A DNA stretch of 64,000 nt from Sorex araneus (GCF_027595985.1 NC_073305.1:29511939-29575938), one strand, 5' to 3'. Positions 11,870 through 24,480 are shown, numbered from the stretch's first letter. Notes: a model not told the origin generated them from the letters alone. A program made the numbers and translations.

Positions 11870-12189
11870 AAAGACTTATTAAGGTCTCAGAACAATAATA
11901 AATTGTGTTAACATTGGTTAGAGTATAAAAGAGGTATTAAAATGGGAGCATAGGCCTGGGTTAGCCATTCAGCAGAAAGAATAAGCTGCAAAAATTAAGA
12001 TTCTGAATCTGATAACCCCTGACTTTTCCAGCTACTAAACCAAGATCTGGTGAATGAAGCAAATTAAACTTCATCGTTTCTAGACCACTCCACTGGGATT
12101 GACAAAAAAATTTATGCTAAATGACATCCTGTGGTTGGTAAATGAAGTTGTCATTAAAATAAATATTATGAATCATCTATTGAAATAAC

Positions 12190-12258
12190 ACTTCTGTAGT
12201 GCTGGGGATGTGGTTAGTGGCAGAACATTTGCCTTGCTGGTGAGGTCTTTGATTTTAT

Positions 12259-12290
<32 letters not shown>

Positions 12291-12345
12291 CAGAGACAGA
12301 GAGACAGATAAGAGAGAGACAGAGAGAAACAGAATATATTACTTT
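12190..12345 (+). mobile_element. SINE head remnant followed by a GAGACA-type microsatellite
   Basis: 'gtgctggggatgtggttagt' and 'catttgccttgctggtgagg' resemble a degraded tRNA-derived SINE head. The body is replaced by GAGAGA/GAGACA repeats from about 12258 to 12332. Confidence 0.45.
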
Positions 12346-12423
12346 TACATTTTAAAATGAGTAGAACATATTTTTATAATTTCATTGCACTCATTGCCCA
12401 TGAAAGATATATTAAACAGTAGC

Positions 12424-12655
12424 ATTGTAGTACTGTTGTCCCGTTGTTCATCGATTTGCTCGAGCTGGCACCAGTCATATATCCATTATAAAACTTGTTA
12501 GTGCTTTTGGGATATCGAATATGCCACCAGTAGTTTACCAGGCTCTGCCATGCGGGCAGGATACTCTCAGTAGCTTGCCAGGCTCTATGAGAGGGACAGA
12601 GGAGTCGAACCCGGGTCAGCCATGTGCAAGGCAAACACCCTACCCACTGTGCTAA
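12424..12655 (-). mobile_element. RTE-tailed SINE, nearly full length
   Basis: A reverse-oriented copy running from the RTE-type tail ('cccgttgttcatcgatttgc') through the body ('ttaccaggctctgccatgcg') into the tRNA-like head ('gaacccgggtcagccatgtg', 'caaggcaaacaccctaccca'). The head is the same as in the A-tailed SINE, so this copy shows both modules in one element. Confidence 0.92.
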
Positions 12656-15600
12656 GACATGGAAAATTCCTCCCTATGTAAGATTTTGTCTCTTTGGTTC
12701 ACAGATCTTATTCTAGTCGAGACTTGATTTCTCTTTAGAAAGCAGGGGTAATAAAACAACCCTAACATATCTAAAAAAAAAAAATTAGATCCAGTAATTC
12801 CAACATGCCTTAGTGGGATCTTTAGAAATAAAATGAGGGAATAAGAAAAATGACAATTACCAGAAATCAGTACATTTCAAAAGACAGACATACTGTCTTT
12901 TAAATAGTGGCACTATAGGAAGTGCCACTGGACATTCAAGAAGCCTATTTGTAATTTTTTTCAAGTGATTTTGAAAGACAGAATTAGTTTCGGTAACAGT
13001 ATAAGTTAACCTTTTACATTCTGTTTAAACGATGAAAATAACTTTAAAGTTGACAGTACAGGACAACTATGTACCTGAATTATATTGGTTTTACTATTGT
13101 GTACACTTAAACATTGCTACAAAAATCCTGCTTAGCATACGATTACATATTATTGTACATCTACATAAAGAGTTAAGAAAGGACACTGCAAAGCCCTGAA
13201 AGGAGGTGGAGAAACTGGAACTCTAATGCTGGAGGAAATTTTTTGATGTATGTAACATGATTTATGTAACATGTTTTGATGTATCAAACAAAGTCTATAA
13301 CATACTTTTGGATATAATGAAAAAAATTTTGACAGGTTTTTTTCAAACTTCCTTATAAACCCAGTGATGCCACTTCAACGTCAACTTTGGTAAAAAGCAG
13401 GTTTATCAGCACTTGTATATGAATTCTAGGTATTTTATTCATAATCACCTAAATTGAAAATGATGTACAACTCAATATCCATTAGCTGCAGAAAGGTTAA
13501 ACTATGGTTACCTTTCTCGATAAACTCTGGAAGACTACTCAATAGTAAGGAAAATTGCTAACATGTAACAACATGGACAACTTTTTTATTTCTTAGTTAA
13601 GACAGACAAAAATCTAAATATTTAATAGTCCTATTTAATAGCCTAGAAAAAGCAATACCAGAGAAGAGACCAGTGAATTGAATGACCTAGAATGATGGAG
13701 GAGAATTAAAGCTTTTGAGTGAAGCTATTTGAGGAAAATTTGGGAGCGTTGGAAATGCTTTTTTATATTATGGGCAAAATTTCATTCTATGTTCTTTGAA
13801 ATAGTGGAATATAAAGTCTAAAATGAGAAAATAATATTTTTATGGAAATTATGTTTTAATAAACCTTCATGAAAAATATACTTTTCTCCAAAATTCAACA
13901 CCTTAAAAGTACAACTTATTTTCAGGACCTGTGGGTTGGTTGTGTAAAAACTGGACTCAGTTCAAGCAGTTTTGCTTCTTGTTAGGGGTCTACATATACT
14001 AGTCCCACTACAAATATTTCATCCTCCTTGGATCTGCAGGACAATTGGGACATACTCTGCTCATGGAGTAGAAGCACAACAGCAAGTCCAATGACAGAAG
14101 AATACCTCACATATTTGCTTCCATTCCAAGTGTTAAAATCCCTTTGGCAAAGGAAATCTTCTGACTCAGTTCAAATTCAAAGGGTTGGAAAGAATCCCTA
14201 ATGGAAAGAACTGCTGGGCCAACGGGGAAAAGAAAATGTTTGAATAATAATCCAACCTCATAGAAGGCTTTTTTGTAGCACGTCCTTACACATCTTTAAG
14301 GACTAGAATATTGTTCATGTGAAAATTCATCTTATTTTTTTTGACATAGTCATTTTAGTAGATTTGTTTTATATTCCAGTGTTCCAAGTCTAAGGATAAC
14401 ACTAGAAATTCTTGTTTAGAATTTAGACCAGCAAAAGCAGTATATTTGCGTATATCAGACAGTAAGAACTGAATGACTCAATGAGAACTCAGTGATCTTG
14501 ACTTCTTTTCATGTTTCCAACCAGACACCCCCAAATCAGTTGCATTGCTTAAATGGAACAGTTATAATATTCTAGGTTCTTCAAATGATTGTACTTAATC
14601 TTCAATGATCATTAACTCTGTTAAAAATATTTACATTTATTTACCTAATTTTCTTGATGCTCTATTGTAAGATTTATAAATATATATTTAAAATAGGCCA
14701 AGATACAAAAAGAAAAAATGATAAATAATAGAAAGATATAATAGATAAGAAGACAGAATATACTATAATTATTTCCTTGGAATATATACGTGACCTTTGT
14801 TAAATCTCTTGATCTTTCTATGCCTTGATTTCTTAATCATGAAGCTAATTATTTCTCTCCCTACTTACTTTTTAACATAATAGAGAAAACATGTGAAATT
14901 ACAATGCATTTTTTGCACACAATTACCCTTCGGTTATAAGCTGTTTCCATTAAGTGAATACACAGATGTGACTTTGGCCCTAGAGGAAGCCCATATTGTT
15001 CTATAAATGGAACAAAAGCCTCTCCTTGATTTCTTGCAGTGGTTGTGCCTGCCTTCTAGTTTAGGGGATTTGTAATAAGCAGAAGGCAGAACTTCAGCTC
15101 ACTTGTGGTTTCAAACCTATAAGAAGGATGACAGTTCTTCAGCTGCTGACAGTCGCAAAATGAGCCGGTGGTCTCAGGGTGATTTTAAGTAGAAAGCTTG
15201 CCACAGTCCCGGTAAGATTCTAAGGGATTTACGGTGTCAAAGCCAAGGTTGAATGAAGTGCAGGAATAAAGGCGCTTGACTGGCCCCAGAGGGGGTAGCT
15301 TCTAGGTCAGAGTGTCATTGAAACCATATCTCTGACAATCCGTTGGTGAGAATGCAGTGAGGAAGCTCCGGGAGGAGTGCGATTAGTGTTCTCACCTATT
15401 TGCACGCCCACTTCCTAGCTCACCGTGTAACACTGGACAAACGTCAAAACTTTTTCAGTCATATTTTTCCATCTTAAAAAGCCAGAAGGGAACTTAAATT
15501 TACTGTAATTTAGGATTTGTAACAAGCCATGTGATTTGTAATTTGCAAGAACCGGGAACACATATTTTATTTTCTCAATGTTTACAAAGCTCACGTTTCC

Positions 15601-16082
15601 AGAAGCCTTGAAAAGTGCAAACTTGCTTCAAGTTAGGTAGAAAACAAGTTAGGTAGAAGACAAAACTCTTCTTTCAAAGAGCCCGATGCTTAGGAAAATA
15701 CTGTTCTTTATCTGGCATTCAAGGTGTTAATATAGACATGGAGAGTTTGCAAAAGCAAGCTATGGCAGAATTACCTAAATTACAAATTAAAGTGATATTT
15801 GGGGGCCCCTATAGATACCTTGAATTTGAATTAAAAGGGTCCCTCCTGGTATTTTTATTTTAACCAGTTTCTCTACGATTATTTGAATGATAGCATCAGA
15901 ACCAAAGAATTTAAACAAGGACTACCCTACCTATGATTCATAGACATAGGTTCTTATTTCGCAGCTAGCTACAATCACAAAATACACATGGTGTTCTACC
16001 CTACTTTTTATTCATGTTAAAAATTATTTAAATTTTATACTCATAAAAATATTTGCTTTAAAATAGGAATTTGAAAAAAGTA
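12656..16082. other. Unique AT-rich DNA with MIR-like remnants
   Basis: No gene seen in 3.4 kb. Weak MIR-like segments occur near 14790-14900 ('gacctttgttaaatctcttg', 'atgccttgatttcttaatca') and 15405-15480 ('gtgtaacactggacaaacgt'). No long reading frame or CpG cluster. Confidence 0.5.
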
Positions 16083-16098
16083 ACATGATAATTTTTTT

Positions 16099-17341
16099 TT
16101 TTTTAAATAATTTTATTGAATCACCATGTGGAGGGTTACATAGTTCTCAGGATTATGTCGGTTATACAATTCTCAAACACCCTTCCCTTTACCAGTGCCC
16201 ATCTCCCATCACCAACCCCCCCAGTATACCTGCCACCCCCTCCCACCTCCCCAGTCCCCACCCTTGTACATGATAAGTTCCACTTCGTTTATGCCTTATC
16301 TCGATTACATTCCATGTTTCAACACACAACTCACTACCGTTGTTGGGGTTTCCCCCAAAAAAGGAAAGCAGTCCCATTGCCAAGGAGGCATTTGATAGTT
16401 CTCCACTGCTAAGAATATAGAGATATTAAGTCCCGCTGTTTGTTACATAACTTTTCTTTTTCCCCCTTGCCCCGTGCCACCGAGTTCACGCCTGTTTGGT
16501 AATCGCCACGCTGCCTGACAAGGGAAAAAAAAACCGAAAAGGATGGTTATTTCCCGTCATCGGCAGGCGTGGGGCTCTGGCTTAGTTGATAGACTAGTAG
16601 AGTTTCTGCAAGCAGTTTCTGGAACCGAAGGGCTTGCGCTGGTATCGGCTCCGGCTCGAGATTCCACCAGCGTCCCACTGTTCCATGTACATAATTTTTC
16701 CCCTTATATCCCATTCCCACGCCACCAGGTCTGTTTGCTTAATGGACATCACACTATGTTTGACACCACGCCGCCTTTCTTCCCGAGAAAGAAGGATATT
16801 TCTTCTCAGCCGGCGTGGGGATATAGCTTAGTTCAGTCTAGAGAGATGGCTACCACTTTGATTGCCTTCAATATTTCAGCAACAGACTTACTATTCTTGT
16901 TAGGATCTCCCACAAAAGTCCGACCCATTAAAAAGGGACATATTACATATTGCTGATGCTAAGATGACATTAGGTCGCGCGGCCGCAATAGCGGCCGCGC
17001 GGTTTTGGGTTTCTGTATAAAGTCCAGGGAAAGTACAACCAGAAATAACATCACTACAAACTTTTACCCTTTTATGGTGCTCATAAGATGGAGAAGCCTA
17101 GAGAGAGGCTCGGCGTCTCCATTTTGCGCTCAGGAAAACCGCGGATCCTGCGCTGTGCTCAGGGGGGAGGTGTGGAGAGAGAGAGAGGTTAAAAGAATTG
17201 GGGGATGCCCGGCTCCCACTGTTTCAGCGCACCGTGGGGTCTCTGGTCCCATGCCGGAATTAGTTCAGTGGGCTGTTTGGAGTCCAAGAGCGCTTCCTTG
17301 GGCTCTTCCATCATGCTCGCTCCGCAGCAGGGTCCAAAGGG
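16099..17341 (-). mobile_element. Full-length non-autonomous composite retroelement with an L1-type 3' end
   Basis: A 1.24 kb insertion in reverse orientation, bounded by the duplication 'acatgataattttttt' at 16083-16098 and 17342-17357. Its 3' end (left) is A-rich in the element's sense and carries the L1 terminal signature ('ttttattgaatcaccatgtg', 'accagtgcccatctcccatc'). A segment near 16900-17040 matches the 3' UTR of the plus-strand L1 at 35.1 kb, including a GC-rich palindrome (16976-17001). The 5' portion (right) is GC-rich and unrelated to L1. Two degenerate copies of a unit of about 245 bases occupy about 16430-16840. Open frames of 60-137 codons have no domain I recognise. It resembles, in logic only, SVA-type composites that borrow an L1-compatible tail. 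Confidence 0.75.
16976..17001. repeat. Perfect GC-rich palindrome with 11-base stems
   Basis: CGCGCGGCCGC, a 4-base AATA spacer, then GCGGCCGCGCG: a perfect 11-base inverted repeat with two NotI-type octamers. Weaker versions lie at 35149-35168 and 44288-44307, always just after 'aaaacca/c' in element sense. Confidence 0.95.
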
Positions 17342-17614
17342 ACATGATAATTTTTTTCAGGTAAAAATAAGAATCTACCAAGACTCTTTGAGGGAATCAG
17401 TTTTGGGGAGCTTTCCATAATTTCTTTTTCACTTTTCACTGCTTTTATAAGTATTTGTTTGGAAAGTTTAAAAGACTTAGAGGAAAATGGTGAAGAAAGT
17501 CTAAGAAAGTCCTTGTATGCCTTCTTATTCATTCTGGAAGCTTTTATGGCACATGTACTCTGTAGAAGATTTCTGAAAAATATAGCACAAGTTCTTTGTT
17601 TTGGTTTGATATTG

Positions 17615-17782
17615 ATTTTTTTTTTTGCCACACCTGGTGGGTTTCAGGACTTACTCTTGGCTCTGTATTTAGGGATCACTCTTGGAAGAGTTCGGGGTAA
17701 CTTATGGGGGTGCCCTTGATCAAACGTGCAACGTCAACGCAAGGTAAAACCCTACCTGCTGTGTGTGCTACTATTCTAGCCG
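17615..17782 (-). mobile_element. Diverged A-tailed SINE
   Basis: A reverse copy: T-run and 'gccacacctggtgggtttca', 'ggctctgtatttagggatca', then a degraded head ending 'gctactattctagcc'. Confidence 0.7.
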
Positions 17783-18853
17783 CAGCACATGACTCTTTTC
17801 TGAAAAGTCAGAACCACACCTTGAGTATGAAGGGAAGGGGGCACGACGGGGAACTCCAGCGAAAGAGAAATCAATTCTGGCTGTGGGGAGAAGAACAGAA
17901 AGGAAGCGGAAGTTTCCCTTGCTGAGGCTTGGGAAATTGGAGATTGGAGAAAACAATTTGTCTGGGCTGTAAGAGATTGATGGGATTTGAAATAACAGGG
18001 ATGGGAAGAATGTCATGGACTGGAAAACTGGATACAGGCAAACAGGTAACAGAGGCTGTAAATTTCAGCCTTAGTGAAGCTTCATCTTAAAATGTCCCCT
18101 GCATCACTTACTTTGACAATATATAGATGAAAATATATAGATGAGATTGTGTTAGCGTAGTAAAAACAAGAATTTCATGCAATTTGTGACGTGCTACATT
18201 TTGAAAAAAAGTTCCAATTTTCCTTTCTGTTCTCCAGCTTTGTTATGTTTTTTTGTAGTTTATTTTCAATACTCAAATATAACTCAAGCACTGTTTACTT
18301 CTTAGCTTAATGAGGCAGGCTTATTTATCAATTGAAATGTTTTCATGTGAAAAATGAACTGCAGGGGGATTAGTTAACATTTAAATACCCTACCCAGACA
18401 CCTATTTTTCAGGGACTACTGTTAGTTTGGTTCAATTTGAACTAGTTTGGTTCAATTTCATGGAGATTGAGTTCTGTTAGTTTGCTTAATGAATGTAAGA
18501 AATTATCTTCTATCAGTGAAATGATGATTTCTAAATACATGAATGCATTAGAAGCACAATTGCCTGCTCAGCTTCCATGGATCTCTTTAATCATACTTGA
18601 TAGCTCTACAGAACTGGTTATATGCGTCACTATTTAGGGAAACTTCTATTCCCCAAACAGATCAATGTTAGCCAAGTCCATCTATGAAAAATTCTACCGC
18701 AATTAATTCACAGAAAAATTCTTGTCAAAGGGCCTAAGGAGAATGGAGAACCTGGAGCTGTAGAGAGTTTTAAAAAGATCTATGTGAACACTTAATTCTG
18801 CTATCCTTTAAATGTTCTTCAAATGCTTACATAACTAGGTCTCAACTTACAAT
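17783..18853. other. Unique non-coding DNA
   Basis: No gene or known repeat. The motif 'actagtttggttcaatttga' is partly repeated near 18424-18460, and nothing else stands out. Confidence 0.5.
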
Positions 18854-19020
18854 CTTTTTTTTTTCGTCACACCCGGTGATGCACAGGGGTTATTCCTGGT
18901 TCTACACTCAGGAATTACTCCTGGCGGTGCTCAGAGGACCATATGGGATGCTGGGATTCGAACCCGGGTCGGCCACGTGTAAGGCAAATGCCCTACCCAC
19001 TGTGCTATCGCTCCAGCCCC
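18854..19020 (-). mobile_element. A-tailed SINE (SOR-like), young copy
   Basis: A reverse copy with a T-tract, 'cgtcacacccggtgatgcac', 'ggaccatatgggatgctggg', 'tcgaacccgggtcggccacg' and the terminal 'ctatcgctccagcccc'. The duplication 'caacttacaat' occurs on both sides. It is close to consensus. Confidence 0.95.
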
Positions 19021-19795
19021 CATCAACTTACAATTTTTTATCATACCACTTAGTGATGAAATTAAAATTTACCTCTGATTACTGGAGACTACAAGTATTT
19101 TTAACAAAAATCACTTAAAGTTCTGAAAAAAAAACACCTTAATTTTTAATTAACCAAATGGGTTTGCATCATTGTATATGCAATAATCTTCTTTCTTTGA
19201 TGTAAATATTCTTTTTCTAAGTTCTTATATCTCTGTATGTATGCCTTTAATATTTCACTATAATTATTCTTACCTGTTTCCTCATCTTGATAATGAGTAT
19301 CCTAATGATGCAAAATGATCTGTTCAAATTCATTGGTGAACATGTTTGATGTTATTGTTTGTATATAAAGCTAGATGTCTCAAATATGATAAGGTAAGAT
19401 TTAGCTACACAATCTTCCTAATCTTTATTCTTATCTTTATTGGTGTTCTATCCCCTAGCATTAAGCATTATCTCAACTGAGACAATCATGAATTATGAAA
19501 GAGACACGATATTATCATTCTTTCATCAGACATCTGGCAATTCAAACTGTTTTCACAAACCATCTTAGGGGTTGATATATAGTGTTACTATTTAAGCTAC
19601 AGGTTACTCAACACATGGTATCTGTATATTCTACATATTCAAAACAGGGGGATGTTTCTGAACTGCCAATGCACTGATAATAACCATGCACATTTTCAAA
19701 GTTTTGGTTTATGTAAACATAGAAGTAATTTTGGTTAATAATGTATTTCATTCATAATAGATTATTCGATTGACCTACTATCAGAGCAACCACCA

Positions 19796-20045
19796 AATGA
19801 ATACTCCTTCTCTTCCTCCTCCCTTCCTTACCCTGCATCTCTCTGTCAGTTCCATTTCTTTTTCCCTCCCCTTTTTCCTTTACTCCTCCCCCCTCCATCT
19901 TTTATCTACTTGGTTCCTTTGCCCCTCCCTCTATGCCCTCTTCCCTTTCCCCTTTCTTCTTTCTTTTTTTTCCTCTCCTCTCCCTTTCCCTTCCCTTTCT
20001 TCCCCTTTATTCTTCAGCTCTTCTCTTTCCTTGCTTCATCTTTGT
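19796..20045. repeat. Polypyrimidine (C/T-rich) tract
   Basis: About 250 bases almost entirely of C and T on the plus strand (CTCC, TTCC, CCTTT motifs). The Ser/Phe/Leu-rich open frames across it are compositional artefacts. Confidence 0.9.
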
Positions 20046-20159
20046 TGATGTTCTTGCAGCTCTGATCATGGGGATTGTACTCTCAGTTCTGGAGCTCACA
20101 GATTTGGTTGTGATATTCTCTGGAAATCACAGATTTTATATGTAAGGTTACCATACTCT

Positions 20160-20312
20160 AGGTTTGGGACCTTGTTTGTTTTGTGTTTCACATCTGCCAG
20201 TGCTTAGTGCTTACTTCTGGCTTGGAGGACTATATAGATGCCAGGGATCAAACCTGGGTCAACTACATGCAAGGTAAGTGTCTTACACTACATACACTTG
20301 GTCATAATGTGT
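20160..20312 (-). mobile_element. Old diverged A-tailed SINE
   Basis: 'cacatctgccagtgcttagt', 'aggactatatagatgccagg' and 'gatcaaacctgggtcaacta' are a degraded reverse SINE. Confidence 0.6.
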
Positions 20313-21069
20313 AGACAGCGCCATTAAAATTGCAGTCAACATGTATGATAGTGCTGTGTAGACCATCAAATTTGTAGGTTCATTCCTGAAAAGCAGGTAA
20401 TGAATAATTGAATACTCACTGAATGCAATCTATACTTGAGTCATAGGGTTATCCAATTTCTATTCAGAGATGAATTTTTTTCTATGTCAAGGTTTTTTCA
20501 AGGCAATTATACATATCTTGAATCTTCTTATAGGGATGTTAAGTAATTGGATTTAAAGTGTCATGTGATATCACACAACAAGTACCCATTACCTAATTGT
20601 TAAATTAATAGATGACTTTGTAAGTAAATAAATAAATCTGAAATATTTTTTAAAAAATTTTATTGAATCACTTTGGGATAGTTACAAGCTTTCATGTTTG
20701 GGTTACAATCATACAATGATAAAACACCCATCCCTCACCAGTGCACATTCCCCACCACCAATATCCCTGGTATACCATGCCTTTCCCACCCTCCTCCTGC
20801 CTCCATGGCAGACAATATTCCCCATACTCTCTCTCTACTTTTGGGTATTATGGCTTACAACACAGACACTTTGAGGTCATCACGTTTTGTCCATTATCTA
20901 CTTTCAGCACGCATCTCTCATACCGACTGATTCCTCCACCATCATTTTCTTAGTGATCCCTTCTCTATTCCATCTGTCTTCTCCCCTCCGCTCATGAAGT
21001 AGGCTTCCAGCTATGGGTTAATCCTCCTGGCCCTTGTATCTACTGTCCTTGTGTGTAGGCCTCATGAGA

Positions 21070-24000
21070 TGTTATTCTATACTCCACAAACGAGTGCAGT
21101 CTTTCTATATCTGTCCCTTTCTTACTGACTCATTTCACTCAGCATGATACTCTATTCATTTCTTCTCCCCATGTTTTGATGGGGTTGGAGGTTTTTTTCT
21201 TATACAATTCTACTAGTGTCTTGTATATCATGGATATTAATCCCTTATCATATAGGTATTGGGTAAATATTCCTTCCCATTCTGTGGGCTCTTTCTGTAT
21301 TTTGGTCACTGTTTCTTTTGAAGTGCAGAAGCTTCTTAGTTTGATGTAGTCCCATTTGTTTTATGTTTACTTCCACTTGCATGGTCAATGCTGTTTCATC
21401 TTTAAAGATGCTTCAATGTCATGGAGAGTTCTGCCTACATTTTCCTCTATGTACCTATAGATTCATATCTGATATTGAGGTCTTTAATCCACTTTGATCT
21501 GACTTTTGTGCCTGGCATTAGACAGAGGTCAGAGTTAATTTTTATGCAGGTAGCTATCCAGTTTTCCCAGCACCCCTTGTTGAAGAGGCTTTCCTTGTTC
21601 CAGTTCACATTTATTGCTCCTTTGTCAAAGATTAAGTAGCCATATATTTGGGGGTCTTTGACAGGATATTCAACTCTGTTCCATTGGTCTGCAGGTCTGT
21701 TTCTAGCCCAATACCATGCTTTTTAATTACTACTGCTCTGTAGTAGAGTTTGAATTTAGGGAAGGTGATGCCACTCATCTTCTTTTTCCAAAAGATTGCT
21801 TTAGCTATTCATGGGTGTTTATTGTTCCATATGAATTTCAGGAGTGTTTTGTCTATTTCTTTGAAAATGTCATATGTACCTTTATAGGTACCACATTAAA
21901 TTTGTATAGTGCTTTGGGCAGTATTGCCATTTTGGCCATGTTAATTCTCCCTATCAATGAGCAGGGGATGTGTCTCCATTTCCTAATGTCCTCTTTTATT
22001 TCTTGAAGTAGTGTTTTATAATTTTCCTTGTATAGGTCCTTCACCTCTTTGGTTAAGCTGATTCCAAGGTACTTGATTTTCTGAGGTACTATTGTGAACA
22101 GAATTGTTTTTTAATGTCTCTTTCTTCTCTTACATTATTTTTATATAAAAAAGCCATACCCGGGATTGATTCCCAGCATCCCATATGGTCCTCTGAACAC
22201 CGCCAGGGGTGATTCCTGAGTGCAGAGCCAGGAGTAACCACCCTGCATTGCCAGGTGTGATCCATAAAGCAAAAAGAAAAAGAAAAAGAAAGCCATGGAC
22301 TTTTGGGTGTTGATTTTGTAGCTGCCACTTTACTATATCAACTTACTGTTTCTAGGAGCTTTTTTGTAGAGACTTTAGGGTTTTCTAGGTATAGTATCAT
22401 ATCGTCTGCAAATAGTGATAACTTGACTTCTTCTTTCCTGTCTGTATGCCCTTGATATCTTTTTCTTGTCTAACTGCTATGGCCAGGACTTCCAGTACTA
22501 TATTGAATGGGAGTTGTGAAAGAGGGCAACCTTGTCTTGTGCCTGATCTTAGAGGGAAGGCTTTTAGTTTTTCCCCCATTGAGAATGATACTTGCCATGG
22601 GCTTCTAGTAGATGGCTTTAACTATATCGAGGGAAGTTTCTTCAATGCCTATTTTGCTGAGAATTTTCATCATAAACAGGTGCTGAATCTTGTCAAATGC
22701 TTTCTCTGCATTTATTAATATGATATGGTTTTTATTATTTCTTTTATTGATATGATAAATTATGTTGATTGACTTGCAAATGTTAAACCATCCTTATATC
22801 CCTGCGATGAATCCTACTTGGTAATGGTGTATGATCTTTTTGATGAGTCGTTGGACTCTATTTGCTAATATTTTGTTGAGGATCTTTGCGTGTTCATCAG
22901 AGATATCGGTCTGTAATTCTCTTTCTTTGAGGTATCTCTGTCTGCTTTTGGTATCAGATTGATATTTGCTTAATAGAAACGGTTTAGAAGTGTTTTAGAT
23001 GCTTCAATTTCCTGGAAAAGCTTAAAAAATATTGGGAGTAAGTCCTCTGTAAAGGTTTGGAATAATTCACTATGAATCCATCTGGGCCAGGACTTGTGTG
23101 CTTGGGGAGATATTTTTATTACCATTTCAATTTCCTTGATAGTGGTAGGTCTGTTCAGGTATTCCAGGTCTTCTTGGTTCAGCCTTGGGAGGCTATAGGA
23201 ATCTAGGAATTTAATCATTTCTTCGAGGTTTTCGAGTTCCATGCCATAAAGATTCTCAAAGTAATTTCTGAGTATCCTTTGAATTTCTGTAGTTTCTGTT
23301 GTAATGTCCCCCTTTTCATTTCTGATTTGGTTTATTAGGGTTTTCTCTCTCCCTATTTTGCGAGTCTTGCTAGAGGTTTATCGATCTTGTTTATTGTCTC
23401 AAAGAACCAGCTCTTGGTTTCATTGATCTTTCGGAATGCTTTTTGGGTTTCCATCTTGTTAATTTCTGCTCTTATTAAACAGTTAATTTCTGTTTTATTA
23501 TTTCCTTCCTCCTATTTAGATCGGGCTCCGTTTGTCAGTCATTCTCCAAGCATTTAAGCTGTGAGGTTAGGTTACTTATGTGGGCTCCATCCTCCTTCCT
23601 GAGGAATTCTTGTAGATCTATAAACTTTCCTCTTAACACAGCTTTTGCTGTGTCCCATAAGTTTTGGAAACTTGTGTCGTCATTTTGTTTGTTTCCAGGA
23701 ATCTTTTGATTTCCTCTTTGATTTCCTTTCTAAGCCACTCATTGTCTAATAGTGAGCTGTTTAATTTCCAGGTGTTTGATTTTGTTTTCTGTTTATATGT
23801 GTGATTTATTTCTAATTTCAGCGCAATACAGTCCGAGAAGATTGTTGATACAATCTCTATCTTCTTAATTTTATGGAGGTATGTTTTGTGGCTCAGCATG
23901 TGGTCTATCTTGGAGAATGTTCCATGCACACTTGTGAAGAATGTGGATTCAGCTTTTTGAGGATGAAGTGTCCTGTATATATATGCTAAGCCCCTTTCTT

Positions 24001-24480
24001 TCATTTCTTCCCTCAGATGAAGTATGTCCTTGCTAAGCTTGAGTCTGGTTGATCTATCAAGTTGTGATAAAGTGGTGTTGAGTCTCCCACTAGTATTGTG
24101 TTGCCATTGATGTCTTTCTTCGAGTCTATGAGTAGTTGTTTAAGTACTTTACCGTTCCCTCATTAGGTGCATATATATTTAGTATTGTAAGTTCTCCCTG
24201 TTGTACAGACTCCTTTATCAATAAGAAATGACCTTCACTGTCTCTTGTGACCTTCAGTCTAAAATCAATGTGGTCAGATACTAGGATGGCTACCCCAGCG
24301 TTTTTATGAGTTGCTTGCCTGTAGGATTGTTTTCCAGCCTTTGACATTGAGCCTGTGTTTGCTCTGACTGTTGAGATGTGTTTGTTGCAGCCAGCAGCAT
24401 GTTCAGTTCAATTTTCTCATCCATCCTGCCACTCTGTGTCTTTTAAAAGGTGTGTTTACCCATTGACATTGAGAGAGATT
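21070..24480 (-). pseudogene. L1 ORF2 remnant (endonuclease and reverse transcriptase)
   Basis: The broken frame of the L1 ORF2 protein, an apurinic-type endonuclease joined to a reverse transcriptase that performs target-primed reverse transcription. Endonuclease-side pieces: 24347-24126 (NAGVAILVSDHIDF, then NIYAPNEG) and 24004-23633 (FSKIDHMLSHKT, the endonuclease C-terminal signature, followed by WKLNSSLLDNEW). 23242-22970 is the linker before the RT. 22579-22397 keeps the RT motif [17 protein letters not shown]. 22044-21853 lies in the C-terminal region ([17 protein letters not shown]). Stops, frameshifts, a SINE insertion and an internal deletion near 21147 make it non-functional. Confidence 0.93.
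22143..22292 (+). mobile_element. A-tailed SINE (5'-truncated) inside L1 ORF2
   Basis: Begins inside the head at 'acccgggattgattcccagc' and runs through 'cccatatggtcctctgaaca' and 'gtgcattg'-type sequence to an A-rich (AAAAAG)n tail. 'aaagccat' flanks both sides, and the L1 frame resumes at 'catggacttttgggtgttga'. Confidence 0.9.

Noticed and set aside
16543..16956. 137-codon plus-strand open frame
   Set aside because: It runs antisense through the composite retroelement and has no recognisable domain.
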